The position numbers and the translations under genes are program-made. Of a DNA stretch of 10,214 nucleotides, positions 1 to 6,596 are shown one piece after another (position 1 is the stretch's first letter; every line of letters begins with the position of its first letter). The notes beneath the pieces are model-generated. The model was not told the DNA's origin. It ran no database searches and saw only the letters and a program-made list of their open reading frames with translations. The stretch comes from Methanobacteriota archaeon (lineage in GTDB: Archaea > Thermoplasmatota > Thermoplasmata > RBG-16-68-12): assembly GCA_005879015.1 (NCBI GenBank), contig VBMC01000027.1, positions 1 through 10,214 on the forward strand, in the 5' to 3' direction.

Positions 1-1649
1 CGATTCATCCCATCGCGCATTGGGAACGGTCCCTCGCCGACGCCACGGCGGCCCGGTTCACCGGAGAACACCATGAGGCTGTCGGAGACCATGTCCAGGA
101 AATACACGTCGTGGTCGACGATCAAACCCGTCCGGGACTCCTTCTCCATGACCCGGCGGATCGTCCGCGCCGCCTCCATGCGTTGATTCGAGTCCAGATA
201 GGCCGATGGCTCGTCAAGCAAGTAAATGTCCGCATCGCGACCGAGGCAGAGGGCGATCGCCACGCGTTGCAGTTCGCCACCGGAAAGGGTCGAAACGTCG
301 CGCTCCAGCATGCCCTTCACTTTCAGCGGCTGGAGGATTTCCGTCTCGAAGTATCCGGTGTCCGCTTTCTTGCCCACCGCTCCACGAAGTAAGTCGCCGA
401 CGGTCCCCTCGTAGACCGCTTCGAGATACTGAGGCTTGTACGACACCTGCCATTTTCCTTGGACGGCTCCGGTCGTCGGGGTCTCCTGCCCGGCGAGCAT
501 CTTCACGAACGTGGTCTTCCCCGTTGCGTTCGGCCCGACGACGCCGACGACTTCGCCCTTGCGGAGACGACCGGGACGGACCACGAGCTCGAAGCCCTCG
601 TACCGTTTCGTGAGCTCGTCGAAGGCGAGCAGGACGTCAGCGGTCCACGCCGCCCTGGGCGGTCGGACATCAAATCGTATCTCCCGATCCCGGAACCGGA
701 TGTTCTCCTCCTTCAGATATCCGCCGAGATACACGTTGACCGCCGTCCGTACCGGGCGTGGTTGCGCGATGATCCCGTAAGCACCCTCCTCGCCGTACAT
801 CAGAAAGACGGTGTCCGCGAGGAAATCTAACACGGCGAGGTCGTGTTCCACCACGACGACGTACTTCTCCTTGGAGAGGGACTGGATCACCTTCGCGACC
901 TGCAGCCGCTGATAGATGTCCAAGTAGGACGACGGCTCGTCGAAGAAGTACACATCCGCGTCCTTGAGCATCGTCGCGGCGATCGCAAGACGCTGGAGTT
1001 CGCCTCCGGACAGCTGCGCGATGTCGCGATCGAGGAACGACCCGAGTTCCAAGGAGGCAGTCAGTTCGTCGAGCTTTCCCTGGCGGTCGGTCTTGCGAAG
1101 GAGGTCCCGAACTTTCCCCGAATAGATCTTGCTCAGTTTGTCCACGTACTGCGGCTTGATCGCGGTCGTCAGTTCCTTGTTCGCGATCTTCTCGAGATAG
1201 CCGTGGACCTCGGTCCCTGCGAAGTATTCGAGCACATCGTCCCAGTGCGGCTTCTTCCGACGATAATGACCGAGGTTCGGCGCGATCTCGCCGCTCAGCA
1301 TGCTCACGCATGTGGTCTTGCCGATTCCGTTCGGACCGAGTAGGCCGATCACTTCACCTTTCTTCGGGACCGGGATGCGGAATAGCCGGAAGGCGTTCTT
1401 CCCGTACTGGTGGACGAGGTCTTCCTTGAGGGCTTCCGGAAGGCCGATGATCCGGATCGCATCGAATGGACATTTTCGAATACAGATCCCGCAGCTGATG
1501 CATGTTTCCTCGCTAATCACCGCCTTCGTGGTCTCCGGATCGATCCAGATGACCTCGGTGCCCGTGCGCTGGGGAGGGCAGAACGCAATGCACTCGAGAT
1601 GACAGCGCTTCGGCTGACATCGGTCCTTGAACACGACCGCGACGCGCAC
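1..1649 (-). CDS. abce1: ABCE1 ribosome-recycling ATPase (RNase L inhibitor homologue), C-terminus cut by the window edge
   Basis: This ABC-type ATPase splits ribosomes after termination in the cytoplasm, working with release factor aRF1/Pelota. I translated the minus strand by hand: 549 complete residues, against about 590-600 for the family, so roughly 45 C-terminal residues lie outside the window. The N-terminal iron-sulfur domain has the family pattern C11-x4-C16-x3-C20-x3-C24-P and C50-x2-C53-x2-C56-x3-C60-P. NBD1 has Walker A GPNGIGKTT (105-113), signature LSGGELQR (213-220), Walker B with DEPSSYLD (237-244) and switch His269. NBD2 has GPNATGKTT (372-380), LSGGELQR (455-462), DEPSAYLD (479-486) and His513. 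The start is GTG at 1649: it gives the family N-terminus (VRVAVVFKDRC), and a TATA box lies about 26 bases upstream, which implies a leaderless message. An ATG at 1660 is out of frame. The gene is divergent from NAC, with 99 bases between them. No frameshift was seen. Confidence 0.97.
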   Translation of the reverse strand, partial: MRVAVVFKDRCQPKRCHLECIAFCPPQRTGTEVIWIDPETTKAVISEETCISCGICIRKCPFDAIRIIGLPEALKEDLVHQYGKNAFRLFRIPVPKKGEVIGLLGPNGIGKTTCVSMLSGEIAPNLGHYRRKKPHWDDVLEYFAGTEVHGYLEKIANKELTTAIKPQYVDKLSKIYSGKVRDLLRKTDRQGKLDELTASLELGSFLDRDIAQLSGGELQRLAIAATMLKDADVYFFDEPSSYLDIYQRLQVAKVIQSLSKEKYVVVVEHDLAVLDFLADTVFLMYGEEGAYGIIAQPRPVRTAVNVYLGGYLKEENIRFRDREIRFDVRPPRAAWTADVLLAFDELTKRYEGFELVVRPGRLRKGEVVGVVGPNATGKTTFVKMLAGQETPTTGAVQGKWQVSYKPQYLEAVYEGTVGDLLRGAVGKKADTGYFETEILQPLKVKGMLERDVSTLSGGELQRVAIALCLGRDADIYLLDEPSAYLDSNQRMEAARTIRRVMEKESRTGLIVDHDVYFLDMVSDSLMVFSGEPGRRGVGEGPFPMRDGMN

Positions 1650-1671
1650 GGCAATTCCATGAGGCGAGAGC

Positions 1672-1679
1672 TATTTAAA
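1672..1679 (-). promoter_or_regulatory. TATA box of the ABCE1 gene
   Basis: On the minus strand the element reads TTTAAATA. Its centre is about 26 bases from the GTG start of ABCE1, so the predicted transcription start falls on or next to the start codon (leaderless mRNA). The core TTTAAA is palindromic and could also be read towards NAC, but that would give a leader of about 47 bases, and a second element lies closer to NAC. Confidence 0.65.
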
Positions 1680-1705
1680 CGTATGACGGTCGGCGCAGGA
1701 AGCGC

Positions 1706-1717
1706 AGAAACTTTATC
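1706..1717 (+). promoter_or_regulatory. Probable BRE/TATA element of the NAC gene
   Basis: The plus strand has a purine run (AGAAA) followed by CTTTATC, a plausible archaeal BRE plus TATA box. Its TATA centre (about 1714) is 35 bases before the NAC ATG, predicting a leader of roughly 9 bases. It is weaker than the other TATA boxes in the window. Confidence 0.5.
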
Positions 1718-1748
1718 CGATTCCCATCCATCCGTCGCATGTGATGCG

Positions 1749-2123
1749 ATGATCCCGGGCGGACGCGCGAATCCGAGGCAGATGCGGCAGGCGATGAAAC
1801 GCCTCGGCATCGAACAGGAACAATTAGATGATGTCGAGGAAGTGATCATCCGCACCGCGACGAAGGAGTACGTGATCCGCGACCCGAACGTGACGGCGAT
1901 GACCGCCCAAGGCCAAAAGATCTGGACCGTCGTCGGGGAACCGATCGTGCGGGACCGGGCTGGCGCGAAGAAAGCCGAAGGGGCGACCGCCCTCACGATC
2001 CCGGACGAAGACGTGAAGCTCGTCGCAGAGAAGGCCGGGGTCTCCGAGGAAGAGGCCCGCAAGGCCCTCGAGGACGCGGGCGGCGAACCGGCCGAGGCCA
2101 TCATCCGTCTGATGAGCCGATGA
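1749..2123 (+). CDS. nac: Nascent polypeptide-associated complex protein (archaeal alpha-NAC)
   Basis: The 124-residue protein binds at the ribosome exit tunnel and contacts emerging nascent chains; archaeal NAC works as a homodimer. The N-terminus has the family's basic PRQMRQAMKRLGIEQE-type helix (residues 9-24). Residues about 28-66 form the NAC beta-barrel dimerisation domain (DVEEVIIRT, then QGQKIWTVVGEP). Residues about 85-122 form a C-terminal UBA domain (EDVKLVAEKAGVSEEEA onwards). Length is normal for archaeal NAC. I chose ATG at 1749 because it gives the family N-terminus; the frame stays open upstream to about 1410, but that stretch is antisense to ABCE1. The stop overlaps the start of the next gene (ATGA), so the two are probably co-translated. 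Its divergent neighbour ABCE1 also acts on ribosomes. Confidence 0.95.
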   Translation: MIPGGRANPRQMRQAMKRLGIEQEQLDDVEEVIIRTATKEYVIRDPNVTAMTAQGQKIWTVVGEPIVRDRAGAKKAEGATALTIPDEDVKLVAEKAGVSEEEARKALEDAGGEPAEAIIRLMSR

Positions 2124-2446
2124 ATCTGGAACGCGTCCGTTCCGTCCTCGGCGTGTGGGCGCCGATGACGATCGGTCTTTTCATCATCGTCACCTCGCTC
2201 AGTTTCTACTTCACCGCGACCCTGACGGGCAACGTGCTCAGCGGCGACCTCGAGCCTTGGCGCCTCATCTGTTCCGCGGGCGCGTTCTTCGTCGGCGGAC
2301 TCCTGATCTTCTCGACGTACGGTCGGTACACGAAGACGAAGGAGAGGCGCCGGAAGGGATCCCCTGAGGCATCACACCCGGCGCCGGCGCCCTCTCGCGA
2401 CGAGGAGCCCGATTACGAGGGCGATCCCGATCACGAGAAGGACTAG
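2120..2446 (+). CDS. Small two-helix membrane protein of unknown function, coupled to NAC
   Basis: I do not recognise a family for this 108-residue protein. It has two hydrophobic segments, about residues 13-35 and 47-67, joined by a short loop. Basic residues before the first (R5, R7) and after the second (KTKERRRK, 72-79) suggest that both ends are cytoplasmic. The tail (80-108) is polar, Pro-rich and acidic. Its ATG at 2120 overlaps the NAC stop as ATGA, a strong sign of translational coupling in one transcript. Residues 85-108 are encoded opposite the C-terminal anchor of the convergent surface-protein gene (75-base overlap), which may explain the odd composition of the tail. A membrane-bound partner for NAC or the ribosome is possible but is only inferred from position. 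Confidence 0.8.
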   Translation: MNLERVRSVLGVWAPMTIGLFIIVTSLSFYFTATLTGNVLSGDLEPWRLICSAGAFFVGGLLIFSTYGRYTKTKERRRKGSPEASHPAPAPSRDEEPDYEGDPDHEKD

Positions 2447-5400
2447 CCCGATCGCGGTGCCGGACAGTCCGCCGAGGACCGCCGTCGTCGTCCAGTTCGC
2501 TCGGACGGTCATCGGTCCCGTCATCGTGACGGTCACGCTCGTGTGCGCGGATGTGACTCCGCCCGACCATCCGGAGAAATGGTACGTCTGGCCCGCGGAG
2601 GTGGCCTCCGTCGAGGCGTGGAGCTCCACGGACGCGCCTTCCCCATACCATCCGGTCCCGCTGATCGTGCCGATATCCGAAACGATCTGGAGGAGATACT
2701 CCTTCGACCACTGCGCTTGCGCGGTCCTGGGCCCTGACATGAGGATCGGACTCGAACCGTACGCGGCGTTGCCTGCCGCGTCCCCGGTCCACCCCTTGAA
2801 GACGACCCGTGCACCCGAGCCCGTCCCGATCACGCTCGCGTTCAGGGATGCTGTCGCAAAGGACCCGGCTCGATACCAGCCCGCGCCCACGACGCTGCCG
2901 TATGTGGAGTCGATCCGCAGCTCGTATTCGGTGCGCCACGTCGCGCCCACCGTGTGGGGACCGTTCATCAGGATGGACTGTGAGCTGGATGGATCCGTCC
3001 CGCTCGTATCCCCGTTCCAAGACACGAAGACCGATCGAGTGCCGGTCGCGCCGGCAACCACGCCAGGGGTGAGGGACGCAACCGCGTTCGTGCCCGCGTC
3101 GTACCAACCCGCCCTGGCGACTTCGCCGTAAGCGCTCGACACATCGAGGTAGAACTGCGTCGCATATTGGGCGACCGCCGTCTTCGGGCCGTCCATCAGG
3201 ATCGGATCCGACGTGAGAAGCGTGCCGGTCGCATTCCCCGACCAACCCTGGAATGCAAGCCGCTCACCCGGACCCTGCGCATAGTACTGGTTCGACACCG
3301 TCGCGGTGACCGTCGCGCCCGCCGGGTACCAGCCGCTGCCGCCGGCACCGGAGACCAGGGACGAGACATTCAAATAGTATTCCGCGGAAAAATTCGCCAC
3401 GAGTGAAACCGCCCCGGTGAAGTGGACGACATGTGTTGCGGCGCCGCCGTCGCTCCACCCTTGGAATTGATATCGTGTCCCAGGAACGCCGGTCTGCGGC
3501 GTGACGATGGAAACGACGTGATAGGTGTCTCGCGAGAACCAGAACGTGGTCGCCGATGAATAGGTCGTGTCGTCCACTGCGAACGTGGTGCCGGACGGCG
3601 TCGTGGACACGCGCATCGCTTCTTCTTCGGTGAACGTCGCGGTAAGGACGAGCGCGGCCGTCGCCGTGACCGAGTGGACGGCCGATCCTCCATCGCTCCA
3701 TGAGAACCAGACGTACCGCACGTCCGTGGAGACCGTCTGGTTCGTCGGCGCCTCCACCTGGTGAACGGAGCCGTCATCCCACCAGAATGAGGCTGTCGCG
3801 GTGTACGGCATCGAATCGACTAACACGATGAGCCCGAGCCCGGTTGGATTGAGGGACACCTGAGTTTGATACTGTTTCGTGAAAGAGGCGGTGACCGTGG
3901 CATCGGCCGTGCCAACGACGATCGAATGGGAAATGGCGCCGCCATCGCTCCAGTTGGACCACACCAAGCGGGCGGTCGCCCCCAAGGAGATCGGGGATGC
4001 GACGCTCACAGTATGGGACGATCCGACGATCCACGCGGTCGCGACGGGAGCCTTCGACGTCACGCCGTCCACGGTGACGGGCAAGCCGGCAGGGTCCGTC
4101 GTCACGGTGACCGTGGACGTGGGAAAGCCCGGACTCCTCGCGTAGAAAATGTCAAAATCGGCGCCCCGCCCGTCGGTCCAGACCACGTAGATCGTGTTAT
4201 CGAGGCCCGCTTCAATCGCGAAGTAGTCGCCGGGCCGGTCGTAGGACAGGGGCGTATCTTGGGACGACACGCGGAGGTTCGTGGCCCACGTGGCCCCGCC
4301 ATCCGTGGAGTTCGAGTAGAAGATGTTCCAGGCTCCGTTCCGGTTATCCTCCCACGCCGCGTGGACGACGCTCGCATGATCGACCGCGATGTCGACCATC
4401 CACTGGGAATGGGATCCGGAGTCGTCGTTCACCCGGTGGTTCGCGGACCAGGTGATCCCGCCATCGGTCGAGGACGACATGAAGATGTCCTGGTCTCCGT
4501 TCCGACTGTCTGGCCAGGCGATGTAGATCGCCCCGGTCACGGGATCAATCGCCATCGCGGGTATCGCGAGCTGCCACGATCCCTGACCAGGAGCCGAGCC
4601 CAACACGTCGTTCACCCGCTTGTCGGCATGCCACGTGTTCCCGTCCGCCGACCAATCAAAGAAAATGTTGTTCGATCCGAAATCCCACCAAGTGAGGTAC
4701 ACGGTCCCGTTCGCCGAGGTCTTGATCACGGCGCCGAGCACCCCTCCGGGGGCGTCGTCCGGATCGTGGAACGGGGCCCAGGTCGAGCCGCCGTCATCGG
4801 ACCAGGTGACATCCATGAAATTGGCCTCGTCCCAGGCCGCGTAGATCCGACCCGAAGGTGCGACCGTGATTGAGTCCTTGTCCGTGAGGCCGCCGGCGCC
4901 GAGCTTGTAGTGCACCGCGCCCCAGTCCTGGCCGTTCGTCGTGTTCGACACGTCGAGGCCGTTCGTCCCGTCGTTGCAATTGAATTCCAGATACGCATAC
5001 TGGACCCGCCCATCGGGGGCCAGGGCCATCCACGGATCGGAATTTTGACACTGCACATTCGAGGGATGGGACTGGTTCATCAGCATGTTCGGCGCCCACG
5101 AGAGTCCCTGGTCCGTCGAATACGAAGAGCCCACTCGGACCCCGGCCGCGTCCGGGCCCGTCGTCTCTTTCCATCCCACGAAAACGGTGCCGGTCTCGTT
5201 GATGACCATGGTGGGTTCCACTTGCCATGCGAACGGCGACGAGCCGTCCGTGATTTTCACGTTCGGATAGAACGGCGCGACAGTCGTCGGCGCAGGACTC
5301 GCGGGATGCACTCCCGCTGTCCGCCCAACCGAAGCGGCAGTGGACCCATTCGACACGGCAAGCAACGATGCGACGACGAGCACAAACAAGAGCGATGGGA

Positions 5401-5455
5401 CTAGCCTCAACCCTCTCCCCCGACTGATGGGATTAGGATCGTCATGGATAATCAT
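2372..5455 (-). CDS. Large surface protein: signal peptide, Asp-box propeller, tandem repeats, C-terminal membrane anchor
   Basis: The predicted protein has 1027 residues. Residues about 19-37 are a hydrophobic signal segment after a basic stretch (RGRGLRL). Residues about 80-440 are a BNR/sialidase-like beta-propeller with Asp-box motifs (S/T-x-D-x-G-x-T/S-W) near 113, 218, 268, 329 and 383 and a degenerate one near 173. Then come three repeats of about 82 residues (about 448-691) with the core WSDGG, and four of about 75 residues (about 692-989) with cores GWY.AG, GWSG/GWTGD and M.GP.T. Residues about 1001-1020 are a membrane helix followed by RGRRRRV, which fits anchoring with the bulk outside the cell. 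The role is probably glycan or protein binding; sialidase activity cannot be claimed, because Asp boxes occur in many propellers and I did not identify the catalytic residues. The frame opens at TTG 5500, but the promoter TATA lies inside that extension, so I chose ATG at 5455, about 7 bases after the predicted transcript start. Confidence 0.88.
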   Translation of the reverse strand: MIIHDDPNPISRGRGLRLVPSLLFVLVVASLLAVSNGSTAASVGRTAGVHPASPAPTTVAPFYPNVKITDGSSPFAWQVEPTMVINETGTVFVGWKETTGPDAAGVRVGSSYSTDQGLSWAPNMLMNQSHPSNVQCQNSDPWMALAPDGRVQYAYLEFNCNDGTNGLDVSNTTNGQDWGAVHYKLGAGGLTDKDSITVAPSGRIYAAWDEANFMDVTWSDDGGSTWAPFHDPDDAPGGVLGAVIKTSANGTVYLTWWDFGSNNIFFDWSADGNTWHADKRVNDVLGSAPGQGSWQLAIPAMAIDPVTGAIYIAWPDSRNGDQDIFMSSSTDGGITWSANHRVNDDSGSHSQWMVDIAVDHASVVHAAWEDNRNGAWNIFYSNSTDGGATWATNLRVSSQDTPLSYDRPGDYFAIEAGLDNTIYVVWTDGRGADFDIFYARSPGFPTSTVTVTTDPAGLPVTVDGVTSKAPVATAWIVGSSHTVSVASPISLGATARLVWSNWSDGGAISHSIVVGTADATVTASFTKQYQTQVSLNPTGLGLIVLVDSMPYTATASFWWDDGSVHQVEAPTNQTVSTDVRYVWFSWSDGGSAVHSVTATAALVLTATFTEEEAMRVSTTPSGTTFAVDDTTYSSATTFWFSRDTYHVVSIVTPQTGVPGTRYQFQGWSDGGAATHVVHFTGAVSLVANFSAEYYLNVSSLVSGAGGSGWYPAGATVTATVSNQYYAQGPGERLAFQGWSGNATGTLLTSDPILMDGPKTAVAQYATQFYLDVSSAYGEVARAGWYDAGTNAVASLTPGVVAGATGTRSVFVSWNGDTSGTDPSSSQSILMNGPHTVGATWRTEYELRIDSTYGSVVGAGWYRAGSFATASLNASVIGTGSGARVVFKGWTGDAAGNAAYGSSPILMSGPRTAQAQWSKEYLLQIVSDIGTISGTGWYGEGASVELHASTEATSAGQTYHFSGWSGGVTSAHTSVTVTMTGPMTVRANWTTTAVLGGLSGTAIGLVLLVIGIALVIGLLVARGRRRRV
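2492..3385 (-). repeat. Four tandem ~75-residue repeats (type B) in the surface protein
   Basis: Each unit has an opening Y-L-V/I strand, then G-GWY-AG (GSGWYPAG, RAGWYDAG, GAGWYRAG, GTGWYGEG), an F-GWSG, SWNGD or GWTGD core, a PILM-GP or VTMTGP turn, and a final strand ending in aromatic Y or W. They match the divergent InlB-B-repeat style (bacterial repeat domain) and probably act as a rigid stalk lifting the propeller from the membrane. Confidence 0.8.
3386..4120 (-). repeat. Three tandem ~82-residue repeats (type A) in the surface protein
   Basis: Each unit starts with a strand containing PAG or PTG or PSG, has a VDG/VDS/VDD turn, and ends with W-SDGG, a short His/Ser strand (such as THVVHF) and a closing T-ASF or ATF or ANF strand. 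The pattern resembles the PEGA-like and InlB-B-like beta domains common on archaeal and bacterial surfaces. Divergence between copies is clear at protein level, so this is an old duplication rather than a recent DNA repeat. Confidence 0.8.
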
Positions 5456-5483
5456 TTTGCCCCGGACGAAGCGGCCGCGAAGG

Positions 5484-5491
5484 GTTAAATA
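5484..5491. promoter_or_regulatory. Shared TATA element between the SRP RNA and the surface-protein gene
   Basis: The plus strand reads GTTAAATA and the minus strand TATTTAAC. The core TTAAATA/TATTTAA is nearly symmetric. About 25 bases downstream on the plus strand is position 5513, just where helix 1 of the SRP RNA begins. About 25 bases downstream on the minus strand is near 5463, about 8 bases before the ATG at 5455. No other TATA-like element is seen in 5456-5512, so one element may serve both genes. Confidence 0.65.
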
Positions 5492-5512
5492 GGGTCCCAA
5501 TGTTGAGAACGA

Positions 5513-5826
5513 CGCTAGGCTTGACCGGAGGGCTGGGCGTCCTCTTGTAGACCCAAATCGTCCTCATGGGGCGGTGACAGTCGGGAGCGGTGCTCCCAGC
5601 TTGGCGCTGGTCCGGATGCCGACGTTGAGGTTCTGTCCCGCGGGGCTGGAGGCGACAGGGAACGCAGCTGGAGAGCGGCGGTCCCCGTCCCGATCGTGGG
5701 GAACGGGTCAGGCACGGAAGTGAGCAGCCTCACCGCGGACTACCAACGCTCGTGGGGGTGCGGGACCGAGGAAGCATCCGGGTTACCCGGCGTCGGGCTG
5801 CGCATCCATCCCGATGGCCTAGCTCC
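5513..5826 (+). ncRNA. Signal recognition particle RNA (archaeal 7S RNA)
   Basis: This is the RNA scaffold of SRP, which binds SRP19 and SRP54 and targets nascent secretory and membrane proteins. The key sign is the helix 8 motif at 5707-5729: GTCAGG, a CAC/GTG stem (5713-5715 with 5720-5722) closing a GGAA tetraloop (5716-5719), then AGCAGCC, the SRP54-binding site. The 5' domain also fits archaeal 7S RNA: GAGG (5528-5531) pairs with CCTC (5541-5544) around a GGGCGT loop, followed by TGTAGACCC. Helix 1 is formed by GCTAGGC (5514-5520) with GCCTAGC (5817-5823). Helix 5 is supported by GTCCCGC with GCGGGAC and by CATGGGG with CCCGATG. The length of about 310 bases is normal. The 5' end is set from helix 1 and the TATA spacing; the 3' end is approximate and lies against the stop codon of the convergent winged-helix gene. 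Confidence 0.94.
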
Positions 5827-5828
5827 CT

Positions 5829-6413
5829 TCAACGCTCCGTGAGTTTCGTCTGCTTCGTCTCGAGGACCATACCGCCCATTCCGAAGCGCTGGATGATCAG
5901 GTCGTACAAAATGTCGTCCCGGACCTCGCTCCTCCGATCCGGCACTCCGTACGCGGGCTCGTTCGTCGGCAGCTGAAGGCCGAGTTTCACGAGGCCTCGA
6001 CGCGCTTCCTCCCGTTCCTCCCTCGGCGCCTGAGGCACGTCGACCGCGGCGGAGAATCCGCACTCGCGAATCTCCCGCAGGAAGATCGGACGGCGGAACA
6101 ATTTCTGCAGGACTCCGACCGCGAGGCGCACCTGATCCGCCTCGTCCTTCACGGCCTCGCGGCACCGCGACCCGACGAGCTCGTAGAGGTTCGGCTCCCG
6201 ATGGGCCGAGGTCGTGTACACCTTCGCAGGCGGAATGTCCTTTTCTCGGAGCATGCCCACGTCCGCGAGGGCCTTGAGATAGCCGGTGACGAAGAGACGA
6301 TGGAACGAATACCCGTCCTGCCTCAGCTGCTTCGTGAGCGAGCTGATGGAGCGCTCCTGCACCCGCAGGTACGAGACGACAAGGTCCTTGAGATTCCTCT
6401 CCGGAACGAACAA
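5829..6413 (-). CDS. Winged-helix DNA-binding protein, putative transcription regulator
   Basis: The predicted protein has 194 residues. Residues about 8-62 look like a winged helix-turn-helix: helix LKDLVVSYLRV, helix SISSLTKQLRQ, recognition helix in HRLFVTGYLKALADVG, then a basic wing (MLREKDIPPAKVYTT). The rest is charged and mainly helical, with a second possible HTH around VLQKLFRRPIFLREIRECG; I do not recognise a named family. The frame is open up to TTG 6497, but a TATA box (6453-6460) lies inside that extension, so I prefer TTG at 6413, about 17 bases after the predicted transcript start and preceded by the SD-like GGTGGG. The start is uncertain. The gene is divergent from the KaiC-like ATPase, and operator-like repeats lie between them, so it may regulate itself and its neighbour. 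Its stop is a few bases from the end of the SRP RNA. Confidence 0.75.
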   Translation of the reverse strand: MFVPERNLKDLVVSYLRVQERSISSLTKQLRQDGYSFHRLFVTGYLKALADVGMLREKDIPPAKVYTTSAHREPNLYELVGSRCREAVKDEADQVRLAVGVLQKLFRRPIFLREIRECGFSAAVDVPQAPREEREEARRGLVKLGLQLPTNEPAYGVPDRRSEVRDDILYDLIIQRFGMGGMVLETKQTKLTER

Positions 6414-6434
6414 CGGGCCCCCACCCGACCATCT

Positions 6435-6455
6435 GGTAACAAACCGGATAACAAA
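6435..6455. promoter_or_regulatory. Operator-like direct repeat at the winged-helix gene promoter
   Basis: Plus-strand GGTAACAAA (6435-6443) and GGATAACAAA (6446-6455) are near-identical direct repeats spaced 11 bases apart, about one helical turn. They lie between and partly over the TATA box and the predicted transcription start of the winged-helix gene, a typical place for an archaeal repressor site. Confidence 0.45.
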
Positions 6456-6460
6456 TAAAG
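6453..6460 (-). promoter_or_regulatory. TATA box of the winged-helix gene
   Basis: The minus strand reads CTTTATTT with purines and cytosines just upstream (GGAAAC). A transcript would start near 6430, inside the longer open frame, which is why the start of the gene was placed downstream at 6413. Confidence 0.5.
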
Positions 6461-6596
6461 GTTTCCAGCCGAAGCGTTGCTCACAGATCGAGTGCAAAAA
6501 TCATCTTATCCTAGTGGCGCTCTCGCATTTCAGTTCGCGATTACTCCCCCTTTCTTTTTCGTTTTCCCTCCCTAGCGGGGACGCTATCTCGCGGTG

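Noticed and set aside
1410..1748. Upstream extension of the NAC frame
   Set aside because: It lies antisense to the ABCE1 iron-sulfur domain; the NAC family N-terminus begins at ATG 1749.
2265..3245. Open frame of 326 codons on the minus strand, in another frame from the surface protein
   Set aside because: The surface protein's repeats and membrane anchor are intact in their own frame; this one is Arg/Asp/Gly-rich without domains.
3866..4873. Open frame of 335 codons on the plus strand
   Set aside because: Antisense to the Asp-box and repeat region of the surface protein; composition is shadow-like, with no recognisable motif.
5456..5500. 15-residue N-terminal extension of the surface protein from TTG 5500
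   Set aside because: The TATA box that must precede the transcript lies inside this stretch, so it cannot be translated from that promoter.
5515..5733. Possible 72-residue protein on the minus strand
   Set aside because: It lies antisense inside the SRP RNA, including helix 8, and shows no protein-like pattern.
5740..6432. Open frame of 230 codons on the minus strand with an ATG exactly at the predicted transcript start
   Set aside because: The ATG position is attractive, but the product is Arg/Gly/Pro/Ser-rich without structure, and it runs through the 3' part of the SRP RNA. The winged-helix frame is far more protein-like.
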